Source: Ophthalmolycus amberensis | Taxonomy: Eukaryota > Chordata > Actinopteri > Perciformes > Zoarcidae | Reading direction: 5' to 3' | Length of the DNA: 64,000 bases | Assembly: GCA_024529925.1 (NCBI GenBank) | Contig: JAFEUB010000893.1 | Location: 319,001 to 383,000, forward strand | In this document: positions 39,801 to 49,907 of the stretch, piece after piece | How the letters are laid out: each line of letters begins with the position of its first letter | Numbering within the stretch: position 1 is the stretch's first letter | The notes under the pieces: model-generated | Database searches by the model: none | The model's input: the letters and a program-made list of their open reading frames with translations, nothing else | Told to the model about the DNA's origin: nothing | Made by a program: the position numbers and the translations under genes

Positions 39801-41079
39801 TTACAGAATATTTGAATCAACCCAGAGCACCATGACCAGCGTATGGTGATCACATGTACCTAGTTCATCTTGCCATCCAATTCAATTTCACAGCCCAGCT
39901 GTAGTCGGTCTTTTTTTCCCTTTCGTCTCTTTCAAACTCCATTTGAAAGAGTTTTGGGAGACAGCAGTGGCCTCAGTGTTGGTCGATCCCATTTTCTCAT
40001 TGATTCAAAAGGTGCCGTAGATGCTTTCCGATTACGACATGAATAATAAATAGGCCTGTTCGTCTCCTTGTGGTGGGCACTGTTTAATTCAATGTCCATC
40101 CATGTGTATTAAGGAAACTGCCTCTCCGTGGTAAAAAAAACAAAAACAGCCTTAGACAAATGACATTGTGGTTCCAGACTTAATAAACAACCAGTCACAA
40201 TGTGTTACAGTGGGACTGGTCCAGTGGGGTGTGGCACACAGAAAAACAGTGTCAGTGTAAAACCACGAACACATACTAAATGGTTTAGGTTGTCACGCTA
40301 GTGTGTGTCAGATAACATGTTTCATATGATATGTGATCTGATGGTTCCCTTTCTGCCATCAGATTAAGTGACGACCTCACTATTTTTAGCGTGATTGTAT
40401 CGGTTTCTCGGATCAAAAGCCTTCATGTGACTGGAGCTCCAATTTGCAAAGCAATTACAGATTATAAATCTGGTTTTTTTTTTTAACTGAAATGAGAGAG
40501 AAGGTGGATTCATTTACATTCTGATGCACCTATCGGTGTGCTGCAGGCATAGGTGTGCAGGGTCAATGTGCATCAATTTATAAGCTAGAACTTTACACAG
40601 ATCACAGATCTTTGGCTCATCAAGTCACCGTCATTCAGTGGTGTCTCCCACGATCATAGCGTCGATGCGAAGCCACCATGAATAATTCAATAGGTTGTCT
40701 ACCCCAATAAAGGACTTCGTTCTGGTTTCATATCCAGTTTGTACAACATGTACTGCGCCTCTGCGTGACGATTGTCAAGGTGTTATGTCTCCACCTAAAG
40801 GCACCCTGAGGAACTGTTCCTGCTGGACTGATAGGCAGGATAATCATATAAACACTCTGAGCAGCACATTTAATCAGTGCCAATTATAGATCTCTGGCAT
40901 ATTTAATGATACATTGGGTACAAGTGGATATGATTAGGCTCGTGAAATTAGTGGAATTCAAGGGAGATACTGCATGCATCCAATTACACCCTTGTATCTG
41001 TACAATTATTAATTTAAAAAATGGCAGATTAAGTACAAATCACCATTAATTCAGTTTTGTAAGATGTATTACAAGTAGT
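36826..41079. other. Gene-free stretch downstream of hscb
   Basis: No gene recognised between the repeat at 36.5 kb and the 3' end of hscb. The longest frame, 149 codons on the plus strand at 37,751-38,200, has no motif, no introns and no homology that I recognise. A repeat fragment lies at 39,545-39,760. Confidence 0.55.
39545..39760. repeat. Possible teleost interspersed repeat
   Basis: The segment beginning AAGGAACGGTTTGGGAAACA and containing CATCTAACTCTCCATAAAAT resembles a dispersed repeat common in perciform fish. It is recalled, not searched, and has no second copy in this window. Confidence 0.35.
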
Positions 41080-41085
41080 TTTATT
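41080..41085 (-). terminator. hscb: hscb poly(A) signal
   Basis: TTTATT on the plus strand is AATAAA on the minus strand, 120 bp downstream of the hscb stop codon. It is the first canonical signal after the stop and gives a short 3' UTR. Confidence 0.6.
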
Positions 41086-41204
41086 ATTCAACAATAGATT
41101 TATATAATCTCAAGACAAATGTACAAACATTTGCGTGCTTCTGTACAAACAATTGTTTTTAACAGTAACTACAAATATTAAATAAAGTGACACTAAGGGG
41201 GAAA

Positions 41205-44200
41205 TTACATGAATTCAGAAAGTTTTTCCTTTACTTTCTCTCCGATGTTTGCATAGTATTTCATTTGGGCAAGCAGGGCTTTGGCGACTTGAAGCTCTCC
41301 TGATGAAAGAAAAAAAGAAAGTGAAAGAGTGCACAAGGAAGTTCAATCACTGACTCACTCGGTGACTTGAAGGAAAGCTTCGGCAGAGATTTCAAGACAA
41401 ACAAAGGAATGAGTGGGAGGAACTAGAGAATGTTTCAATGCAACGTCTGACTATAATACCTTCAAGGAGGGCAGCGTCTATCGCCTCCGTCAAGACTGCC
41501 AGTTTCCCTGCAAGTGAGGAGACAAGTTCCAGTTCTGCACGCGTTACCAGGACATGGCACATACAGTGCTTTTTATAGAAGCCCATAAGCACACTCGCCC
41601 CTGAGAGTAGCCTGCTTGATGTGAAGTTACACAAAGCACATGGACACAATGAATTATTTAAGTTTACAAAATGGGACAGAAATTGAACAGATCATGTAGA
41701 CAGACATAAAGCATGTAGTGTCATGTATGCATCACTCATTGGTCGCAAACTGTCAACGTTGTTGTGCCTTGCATATCGACGGTAGGCGATCATATCCCAT
41801 ATTTGATACTATGGGCGCATTTGTTATGAATTAGCCATTCAGTGGTTCTCTAATTATCTTTCTATATGGTAGTTTGCATCGTGAGTGGCGGAGTCCGCCA
41901 TTGCTGGCTTGGATTCATATTGCCTACGCATGCACCTACGCATCATGCTGCACAGTATATCGTTTTTTTTTTTTTATCATTATCGTGACGTCAACTTATT
42001 CGATAAACACATTGCAAACAGTCTGTGATATTGCACTCAGGGACCAGTAGAAAATGCCACCTAAACATTTAACTTTTTTTATTGGTGCCTTTTGTGTTCA
42101 GTTCAATGTTCATTAAATATAGAAATAAGTATAGAAATGATTTCCTTTCTTTTTTTCCCGCAATATTCAGCAACGTTATCGCATGTTTTCCACATGTCGT
42201 GCAGCCCTGGCATGCATTACAACATGGGTTTTTTCAGGTTGCACTGTGAACAGATGCATCCATTGTTCTCGGAGTAGTATCGAACCACACTTGCTGTTAC
42301 CATGGTGATTACAGATGTCACCAAATGGACCAGAACTGAAATCTTAAAAGATTACAACTTCAACCCTTAGAATAAAGAATGTCTCAGCCCAGTGAGCAGC
42401 CAAAATAGGGATTTTTGTTTATTATATTGTTTAATTTCAAATTACTTTTTGAGGCATGGAGGTAAAACTAGTCTGAAATATGAAATAGCTCCATATCTGA
42501 AGTGTCAGCGTCAATTATCCAGGTATATCTTCTCTCCCACCTGTTCTAATTCACGATCAACGCTCGGCTCAAATCGATCCACCAGACTTTCACTCAATGA
42601 ATAATCCATTTACCTTTTGTGTCTTGGCCGATCTTATTGGCGTCCTCTGGAGTCCGTGCTTCATCAAGAGCTTCATTGATCTCCATCAGCTGCATTAGGA
42701 ACCCCGAGTCGGCCCCGGAGTCGGTGCCCTCGTCTGTACGCACCCCCTCCAGCTCCAGCTGAAATATAGGATGGAAGTTCATCAAACTCGACTGCAGCTT
42801 TTTTTAAATGCATGTTACTACTTTTGAGTGACAGATGGTGGAGATGGTTCCCTAGAACAAGCCATCAGACAGACAGAGCTTGCAGTTATGAAAATAAACT
42901 ATTCATTAGAAGAGAAGTCAGAGATTTCAAACTCACCATATAAAGACCACGACTCAAAGGCTTAAGCAGAGTCTGGTATGCTTTGTTCACGAGAGCCGAG
43001 TGGCTTTCTGAATACTCCTGTTCTTTCTGCAAAAGAGGAATCTGTTATGTTTGCTTCTAATGATGTTCAGTCCACATTCATTCATTAAAAAAAAAAAAAG
43101 GAAAGGAACTGTGTGTTTATTGTGAATCTTAACCAACATGCTGTGCATTTGTATATTCACATTATCCAGAGTTACACATCAAACTGTCACAAATTGGAAT
43201 TATATCTGAGCTGTTTTACACCCTGTCGTCCTAATCTATACCACTCATCTTTTCAAACACCAAATCCTCAGTGATACTGACAATAAGATGTATGACATAC
43301 AGCTCCTCTTTTGTAGTCGAGCAGTTTGGGACCCTTCAAGGGATCCAGGTGGAAGTTTGACACGACAGACGTGTGGAAACAAGACGGGGAGGAAAATATC
43401 TTGGAAATGGTTGGCAGATCTGAGTACAGTTTGCAGCTATCAGGTCTGTCAGCTCTTGTGAAAATCAATAGTCTCGAGCTCTGGGCCCATGGGCCCGTCG
43501 TGTGGAGCTGTTTCTCTAATAACAACCGGTGCAGTAGGTGGCTGCCTTGTAGCCTTGTATAAGTAATGAGTTTTCTATACATGAGGAAGACCCCTGAGGC
43601 GGGAAGATGTCTAATTAAGAAAAAATGGCCAGAGGTGCTGGTAAATAAAACTGAGTCGGTACAATATTGGACAGGTCGTTTGGTGAAGAAACCATTTAGG
43701 CTACCCCGCCTCTCTCGCATGCTGCTGAATAGGAGCTTTCATATCATGCCACGACAACATTGTGCTTTTGCACCTGGGTGTACAAAATAAATTACATGCG
43801 AGGCAACACCCCTCCTCCCCTCCTTAGTACGCATGAAATTGCCAAACTGCCAGACATTTTTATTAATGATCCACGAGGGGGTAACAAGTCTGTTTACTAC
43901 TTTATAAAATAACCTATAAAGACCTTCAACTTTAAACTACTCTGCTGCATTTGAATTGTTTTCCTTTCTGTGAAAGAAATGAATAGCTGCACCCATCGAG
44001 GTTTTTATGTAAAACTGTGCTTTGGGCTTAATGTAACCTAGTTAGTGCTTTTTTTCCTCACAATATTCTGATGTAGGGAAGGTACGCTTGTCCGCCTGAA
44101 AGAAGTGACAAATCAAGAGTGAAGAGGAAGGGAATTTTTTATTTGATAAACAGCAGTGAGTGATTGCTCCATCCACCAAGATGCAACCTCTTTCCTGTCT

Positions 44201-45365
44201 TTTCTCTTTAGTGTCTACCAGTATAAAGCGTCGCCATGAGTTTGCTGTGTGCCGGTTGTTTCTTACTCAAAGCAGCAGAGGCTGAGATACCCTTACTTTT
44301 ATGGGTCAAGCGGCCAAAACACTTCATTCTATATTTCCCATGAAGCAACTTGATAGCGCCTTTCCTTAGATCCTCCCAAATTAAGAGTCATGTCTTTAAA
44401 CTACACTTCCTAGTTTGTAACACAGGCTTTCTGTTAGAAATCTGTAGTCTCATAACCAAAGCTGAAACAACCCCGATGACATCACTGTGACATAATCGGG
44501 GTAATTTTATCCCACTTGTCAAATTCAAGACGTCAGAGACCAGTTTTCACATTACTTGTAACTGATCGTTTAAGTGGAAATCAGTGGATGCTGGGTAGTA
44601 TAACGGGCATTCTTCATTATTTTCTGGCCTTTAATAAACAAGATGATATATCTCCAAAATAAAAGGTCCTCTATGTAATATTCAGAGCCTTAATAGAGCA
44701 GCAAACAAGCATTTGCTATGTAAAGGTAACGTGGAATAAAGTCTACCTGAGCAGAGAATGAAGTCGCTCTCTCTCTCTCTGTGTGTGTTTGTTGTAATCT
44801 GAGCTTCTCTGTGCTGTGTTTAAAAAGCCGGGCTGGCCGCACATGCCTTTTAGTGCATGTTTGTGCATGTGAGCGTGCCCCACCGCCACTCTGCACTACG
44901 CTTATACAGCGTAACTGTCCTGACCAACGGCTGCATTGTGAAAGCATAGGGCCCACCCTCCGGTTCTCCACCAGGTCAGCACTGTTAGCTCTCTCAGCAC
45001 TGTTAGCGCTGTTACGAGCGCTGTTAGTAGACATGGAGGCAATAGATACGCTCTACATTTTTTGAATTTATTAATGTCGTTTTTTTGGGGTGACATTTTT
45101 TTCCTTCTCTGACCAAATATGCTAAAAGCCGTTGACGGGAATTAAGCTAATAATACCACATGCAGGAGTTATGAAATACATGAAGAATAGAGAGGCGTCC
45201 ACATATGTCAGACAATTTACTTCTTTCGACGAACTTTCTCTTACTTTACATTTACTTTACTTGTATGCTTTCTAGTGTTTTTAAAAGTAATTATATCTTT
45301 GATCATACTTTATTCTTTATCATTGAAATGGATGTCGTCCTTGAATTTGGTCATTTATAAAGAGA

Positions 45366-45461
<96 letters not shown>

Positions 45462-46949
45462 GTATATCTAACTGTGCTTAAGAATTCACATCAATAAAAA
45501 ACATGACACATCACACTGTGTTTTGTCACTGTTAGCTAGCTAACGTTCCCTCGGATGTAGTGACACAAAATAGATTGTTTTTTTTAATTAAAAAGTGATG
45601 CTGGAGAAATCCCTGCCTTCAGGCCAACAGAGTCCCCTGTGCAAAGGAACACATCGCAAGGAAATTGTTCGCTGTTGCCATGAAACATCTTAATCAGTAA
45701 GGACAGCCACTTATTGAAGCCAGCTTGCTACAGCACAGCACAAAGCATTTTTTTATCTATTTATTTCACCTTGATTCCGTCCCCATCATCTGGTGCTCCT
45801 ATTAGTATAATAATAGTGTTGTGTTCTTTGTAATTGTGTCCTGTCTGGATGAGATATGTGTTTTAATGTACCTTTGTTTAATACCAGATTTTGCAAATGC
45901 AAACTTAAGCCAAATGTTTGCCTTTTTGCACGCAAAAAGTAGAAAATAAAGTACTTTCTATTCTATTCTATTCTTTTACTTGTTCTCTTTCTGAGAGTTT
46001 TGGTAAACCAGGTACCAACCTGGTATTTCTACAATATTTATTTGCAAGTTGTCCTCCTTTCTGTCTTAAAGCAATGCTTTCATCTTCTCAGTGGTTTCAT
46101 TTTTTTGATTCCTTGAACTTAAATGCCTGGTAGCAAAATATAGGGAAAGCTGCCTTACGATGGCCGAAATTTGTCAATGGCCTTTAAGAAGCACATCTTC
46201 AACTTTTCCCAGACCAAATCACAAAAAAATATCAATGTTATGTGGCCTAATAGGGAGAAAGTGTCAAAACCCAAATTCCAGTGTCACACTTGTACGAAAA
46301 GATAGGGCAGCCTCAGCTGCCCCATGAACCCATGTTACTGAACTGATCTATAGTCAGGTTCCCCTCACATCCCCCTGCCTACCACAGATCTCTGGCTGAA
46401 GTTGTCTGGATGTAGCGACCGCTGGAGCTGCAAGTATCTTTTCTGCAGCTTTTGTGTGTCCAGTGTGAATGTGAAGTCACTGCAAAGAGGCAACACATGG
46501 TGACATATTGCTCACACTTTATGAATAAAACAGTAATAGATAGATGACAGTGAGAAATTATAAATAGGATATGATACTTACCAATCCATAATTGTAAAGT
46601 AGGATGCATCTTCTTCCGGGGGCTGAATGACTTTACATGACATGCAGAAGAATGCAGGAGTTGTATCAAGAGGCTGTTTGCAATTCCAGCAGATCAGTTT
46701 GACTTCACCTGTGCAGTAACTCCTGATTGAACTGGCTGGATAAGTAGAGTAAATACGCTGTATGTCCTTTCCCAGTGCGTTGAGGTCCATGTTGCTGTGC
46801 CATGTGTCCTTCTTGGAGAAGCTGGTGGACATGCAATGTGCTGCACATGTAACAGTTTGATAAACAGACTGTCGCTTCGTCATAAGCCAGCTGTGGTGCA
46901 GTGAAGCCCGTGATGTGCACAAAATCCACAAAGTGTTCAGTCGCAACAT
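41205..46949 (-). CDS. hscb: HSCB, mitochondrial Fe-S cluster co-chaperone (HSC20)
   Basis: HSCB is the J-protein that brings the Fe-S scaffold ISCU to the mitochondrial HSP70 and stimulates its ATPase during cluster transfer. Coding exons on the minus strand are 46949-46582, 46479-46383, 43026-42937, 42758-42614, 41507-41460 and 41299-41205, all with AG acceptors and GT donors and matching phases. They give about 280 residues. An N-terminal leader without a recognisable domain is followed by a zinc-binding pair of CxxC motifs (C87, C90, C102, C105), the J domain with HPD at 146-148, the conserved SALVNKAYQTLLKPLSRGLY, and a C-terminal three-helix ISCU-binding domain (FLMQLMEINEAL). The start chosen gives MLRLNTLWIL, a plausible mitochondrial presequence, and has A at -3. 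The frame stays open upstream, so the N-terminus is uncertain; the leader is longer than in human HSCB (235 residues). Intron 2 (43,027-46,382) is large and carries repeats. Confidence 0.93.
44640..45060. repeat. Interspersed repeat in hscb intron 2
   Basis: The block from about TTTAATAAACAAGATGATAT through a CTCTCTCT/GTGTGTGT stretch to repeated CTGTTAGC words near 44,985-45,030 resembles a dispersed fish repeat I recall. The CTGTTAGC-type word occurs four times near the end. Class and ends are uncertain. Confidence 0.45.
45370..45454. repeat. TA microsatellite, 85 nt
   Basis: About 42 TA dinucleotides in a row, followed by CACACA. It lies in hscb intron 2 and is self-complementary. Confidence 0.95.
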
Positions 46950-47900
46950 TTTCAAAAAATTCAAATACACTACTTGGGGCTGTAATGCAGTCCCAATGCA
47001 AACACAAGATATTTTCCTTGCTGTCAAAACGTTTAATTTCTCTCTTCCAGAATAAGAGAGGAAGTGCGTTCTTCTTCTGCGCGTGTTCACAGCACCACAC
47101 TGCCACCCCTCGTCATGGCGGTACAGCGGGGGTTCGTCTCCGATGTGCTGGGAAAAAACAACAGCTAGCAAGCGGAGCTGCTAGCAACAGCCAACGCACT
47201 TCTTTAGTAAACTATTTATATTAAAGTAGCGTTGGATTTGATTGCATCACACCAAACGTAGTAAGTTGAACATCATAGTGTCTTTAATACATGTTAGAAA
47301 TGTATCACTGTCATATCAACCACAGCGTTTTGAGAGGATGTAAACTTCCAATGGTCAGCATGTTGCTAGGTTAGCTCACTAGCTAACAGCAGCCTATCTT
47401 AGTTTGCTAATGTATTTTAACAGCAGCAATTGTATTTGTTTGCGGTCACTGCTGATAATTAGCTTGTTGTCAGATACCAGAGTGCTTCCCCCAAAGATAG
47501 TCTTTCGCATCATTTAATGTAATTTATGGAAATGAAACAGTCGGCTTTAACTTCCTGTTAAGAAGTGCTTGCTCAGCTAACTGACCTAGCTAGATAACAA
47601 AGACATCACATGCTAACGTAACCGGCTGTAAAGTTAGCCAGCTGGTAGCCTTACGTTTTATGTAACGTTATCTGACAACACGGTCATGACTTCCACGATA
47701 TGTTACACCATCGTTATGAAGAGCCCGTAAAGCCACAGACCTGTTATCGTAAAGATATTAGTGTTTAAACATAACTTGGATCAGTTAGCTGGTATATGCA
47801 TGCAGGCTTTAACGCTGAGCTGGAACCTCATTAACATCTCCCCTTTTTTCTTGTTCATGTCTTCTGTTCAACCCTATGGCGATGACAAAGGCAATGGTCG
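46950..47900. promoter_or_regulatory. Probable shared promoter region of hscb and lrrc8a
   Basis: hscb starts to the left at 46,949 and the likely lrrc8a leader exon lies just to the right, so both promoters should fall in this interval of about 1 kb. An ETS-like AGGAAGTG occurs at 47,059-47,066. No TATA box was identified. Transcription starts cannot be placed from sequence alone. Confidence 0.4.
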
Positions 47901-47984
47901 ATGAAGAGTTATGGTTACACACAGAGTGGCTTGTCCACCAGGGTCTTCATCAAGCACTGGAACCCAGATAACTCCTCCAAACCG
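47840..47984 (+). other. lrrc8a: Probable lrrc8a 5' leader exon with upstream ORFs
   Basis: The segment ends in CTCCAAACCG followed by a strong donor GTGAGTAC. The next strong acceptor in the right orientation is the one at 49,900 before the lrrc8a start. The 5' end is unknown; an internal acceptor after TTACACACAG at about 47,923 is also possible. It contains two upstream start codons, at 47,876 and 47,901. The frame from 47,901 stays open to the donor, and after splicing it would run past the lrrc8a start codon. Confidence 0.45.
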
Positions 47985-48754
47985 GTGAGTACTTCATTTA
48001 CTGAGTGTGCTTGTTGTTGTGCTGCAGCATCATCATCATCTGCTCTTACCAGGCCACATCCCTTGAATGGTTATGTATGCAGAAGTTTCTCTGATCTCGG
48101 GCCAGTGTAAATATGGTCATTTGGTCAAGGATCAGACTTGGCGTCTTCACAGTTTCCTAACAAAGGACAAGCTCTGATGAATGCCATGTCCCGATCCACG
48201 TCGTGTATTTGTAGGTGTGTGGTGTGTGTGTGCTTTGGGGGTTGACAGGAGTGCAAAAGGTCACGGTGGAGTATTCCCGAGAGACACTGGTTGGAGACAG
48301 CAGTTTCTACAAGGTAAACAGGATCTGGTCCTGAAGGTCGAGGGAGGTGCTTCTCAAGGCCCCCGCAGACAATACTCTGGGTATTATTAACGGAAACGGC
48401 TAAGAATAGAGAGCAAGGTGGCTCCTCTGGCGGTCATGTTGTTTGGGTTAAACGAGCCAAAACGGAACCTCATCTTTTAGAAGAGTGACTTCTCAAGTTG
48501 ACACGCTGGGTGTGTCACACTCACACAGGGCTGAAAGGTTGATTTGCTTTATCTTGCTCTGATGTGCAGCAGCAGCAAAGGAGTAGTCCTGGTTCGCTCT
48601 TCACTGCTTATGTATGGAGTTATTGCGCCTCACGTTTCGGATTTGTAAGTAGAACCATTTCCAAGTGTGTTTTGAGCAGTTTTGGCACATGGAAATATGA
48701 TTATTATGCCAACCTCTAATCATAGTTAGTAGTAGTTCATCTATGCAATATAAG

Positions 48755-48967
48755 GTTTTTATTTGTCATTGTACGACAGGGTTGCACAACGAAATTTAGA
48801 TTGTAGTTCCAATTTGCTACATAGGAAAAAGAACAATATGTTTGTAGTGTGGAGGGTGAATTCAGGAGTCTGTCTCACAGAGATAAAAACCGGTTTTATA
48901 GTGTGGTTGTTCGGCAGCCGACACTTGAATCTCTTCCCAGATGGCAGCAGGGTGAACAGGTTGTGTC
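48755..48967 (-). mobile_element. LINE C-terminal and 3' UTR remnant
   Basis: The minus strand reads LFTLLPSGKRFK and further residues typical of the end of a fish LINE polyprotein (LLPSGRRFR-like). It ends with a 3' UTR-like stretch carrying TTTCGTTGTGCAACCCTGTC and GTACAATGACAAATAAA. The fragment is truncated at the 5' side, where it abuts another LINE tail. The family is uncertain. Confidence 0.6.
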
Positions 48968-48968
48968 T

Positions 48969-49156
48969 AGGCAAGGCAAGGCAAGGCAAGTTTATTTGTA
49001 TAGCACATTTCAACAACAAGGTAATTCAAAGTGCTTCACATGAAACCATTAAAAGCATAAAGGCAAAAGTAAAGGAGATTTAAAACATACATTGCATCAA
49101 AACATAAGGCAAAAGAAAAGGAGATTTAACAGTGTAGGAAATAAAATACAGTAGTC
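48969..49156 (-). mobile_element. L2-like LINE 3' tail, inverted copy
   Basis: The reverse complement matches the tail at about 3,890-4,055 nearly base for base: CTCCTTTTCTTTTGCCTTxT, then GTGAAGCACTTTGAATTACC, then ATAAACTTGCCTTG with CCTTG repeats. This copy carries an extra unit of about 50 bp in which AAATCTCCTTTxCTTTTGCC is repeated. No reverse-transcriptase coding sequence remains. Confidence 0.85.
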
Positions 49157-49907
49157 TAGGGTGCGTATTGTCTTTTAATAATGTCACAGGCTTATTTCAG
49201 CTTTTCCTAATTAAATAAACACTAAGTATCGGAGTACTTTACACAGTTTGAATCACTTAGTTTAGGTGTCGTAATCAGCATCAGAAAAGAACAGGTGGGC
49301 TCTCTGCATCCCTGCTAATTAGGGTGCCCTCCCTGATAAAAATCAGACAGAGGTTTTTCTTGATTAAGCCAATCTGAAAGGATTGTTCTGTTTTTTATTT
49401 TTACTGATTTATTATGTGCATGGCTTGCATACCAGTGTGATATTTGTTCTTTTTCTTCATGTAGACAACCCATTTAATAAGTCCGAAAGGGATCAAATCG
49501 ACTTATATTTTATCAATTTGGCCACATTTAAAATGCCATGTCCAGTAGGACACCCCCTTTTCGGAAACGAGATTAATCGTGTCTGTGTAACAATAGTTCA
49601 GTCAATAACACAGTAAAGTCAATCAGGCAATTCTTTGTCACAGCAAGTGTGACTCTCTATTTTATTACTCCTTGCAGCAATTATCCACTGAAACTGTCTG
49701 GTGACCTTTTTTGTTAGCAGTGTAGTATTGATTTTTGGGTTTCGTATTGTGGTTCAGGTGAAGGCTGTTCAGGCATTTAAATTTGTCTTTTTCATTTTGA
49801 AGGATGTCTGTAGTGTGTCGATGTTTAACAAGGCTCTATAATTCACGATGTCACTGTGGTCCGTTATCAACATGTCGTCCTCTCTCTTTGTTCCCCACAG
49901 ATAAACC

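Larger units (their letters stand above)
43027..46382 (-). other. hscb: hscb intron 2
   Basis: This 3.36-kb intron holds the repeat at 44,640-45,060 and the TA microsatellite at 45,370-45,454. A 150-codon open frame at 43,268-43,720 on the minus strand shows no motif. No nested gene was found. Confidence 0.8.
47985..49900 (+). other. lrrc8a: lrrc8a leader intron (inferred)
   Basis: This 1.9-kb interval runs from the GTGAGT donor to the TTTGTTCCCCACAG acceptor. It contains two LINE-derived pieces in minus orientation (48,755-48,967 and 48,969-49,156) and no other gene. Confidence 0.45.

Noticed and set aside
43268..43720. 150-codon open frame in hscb intron 2
   Set aside because: It lies inside an intron of hscb on the same strand and shows no family motif.
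46705..47106. 133-codon frame on the minus strand
   Set aside because: It is a shadow of hscb exon 1 in another frame; the real frame carries the zinc and J-domain sequence.
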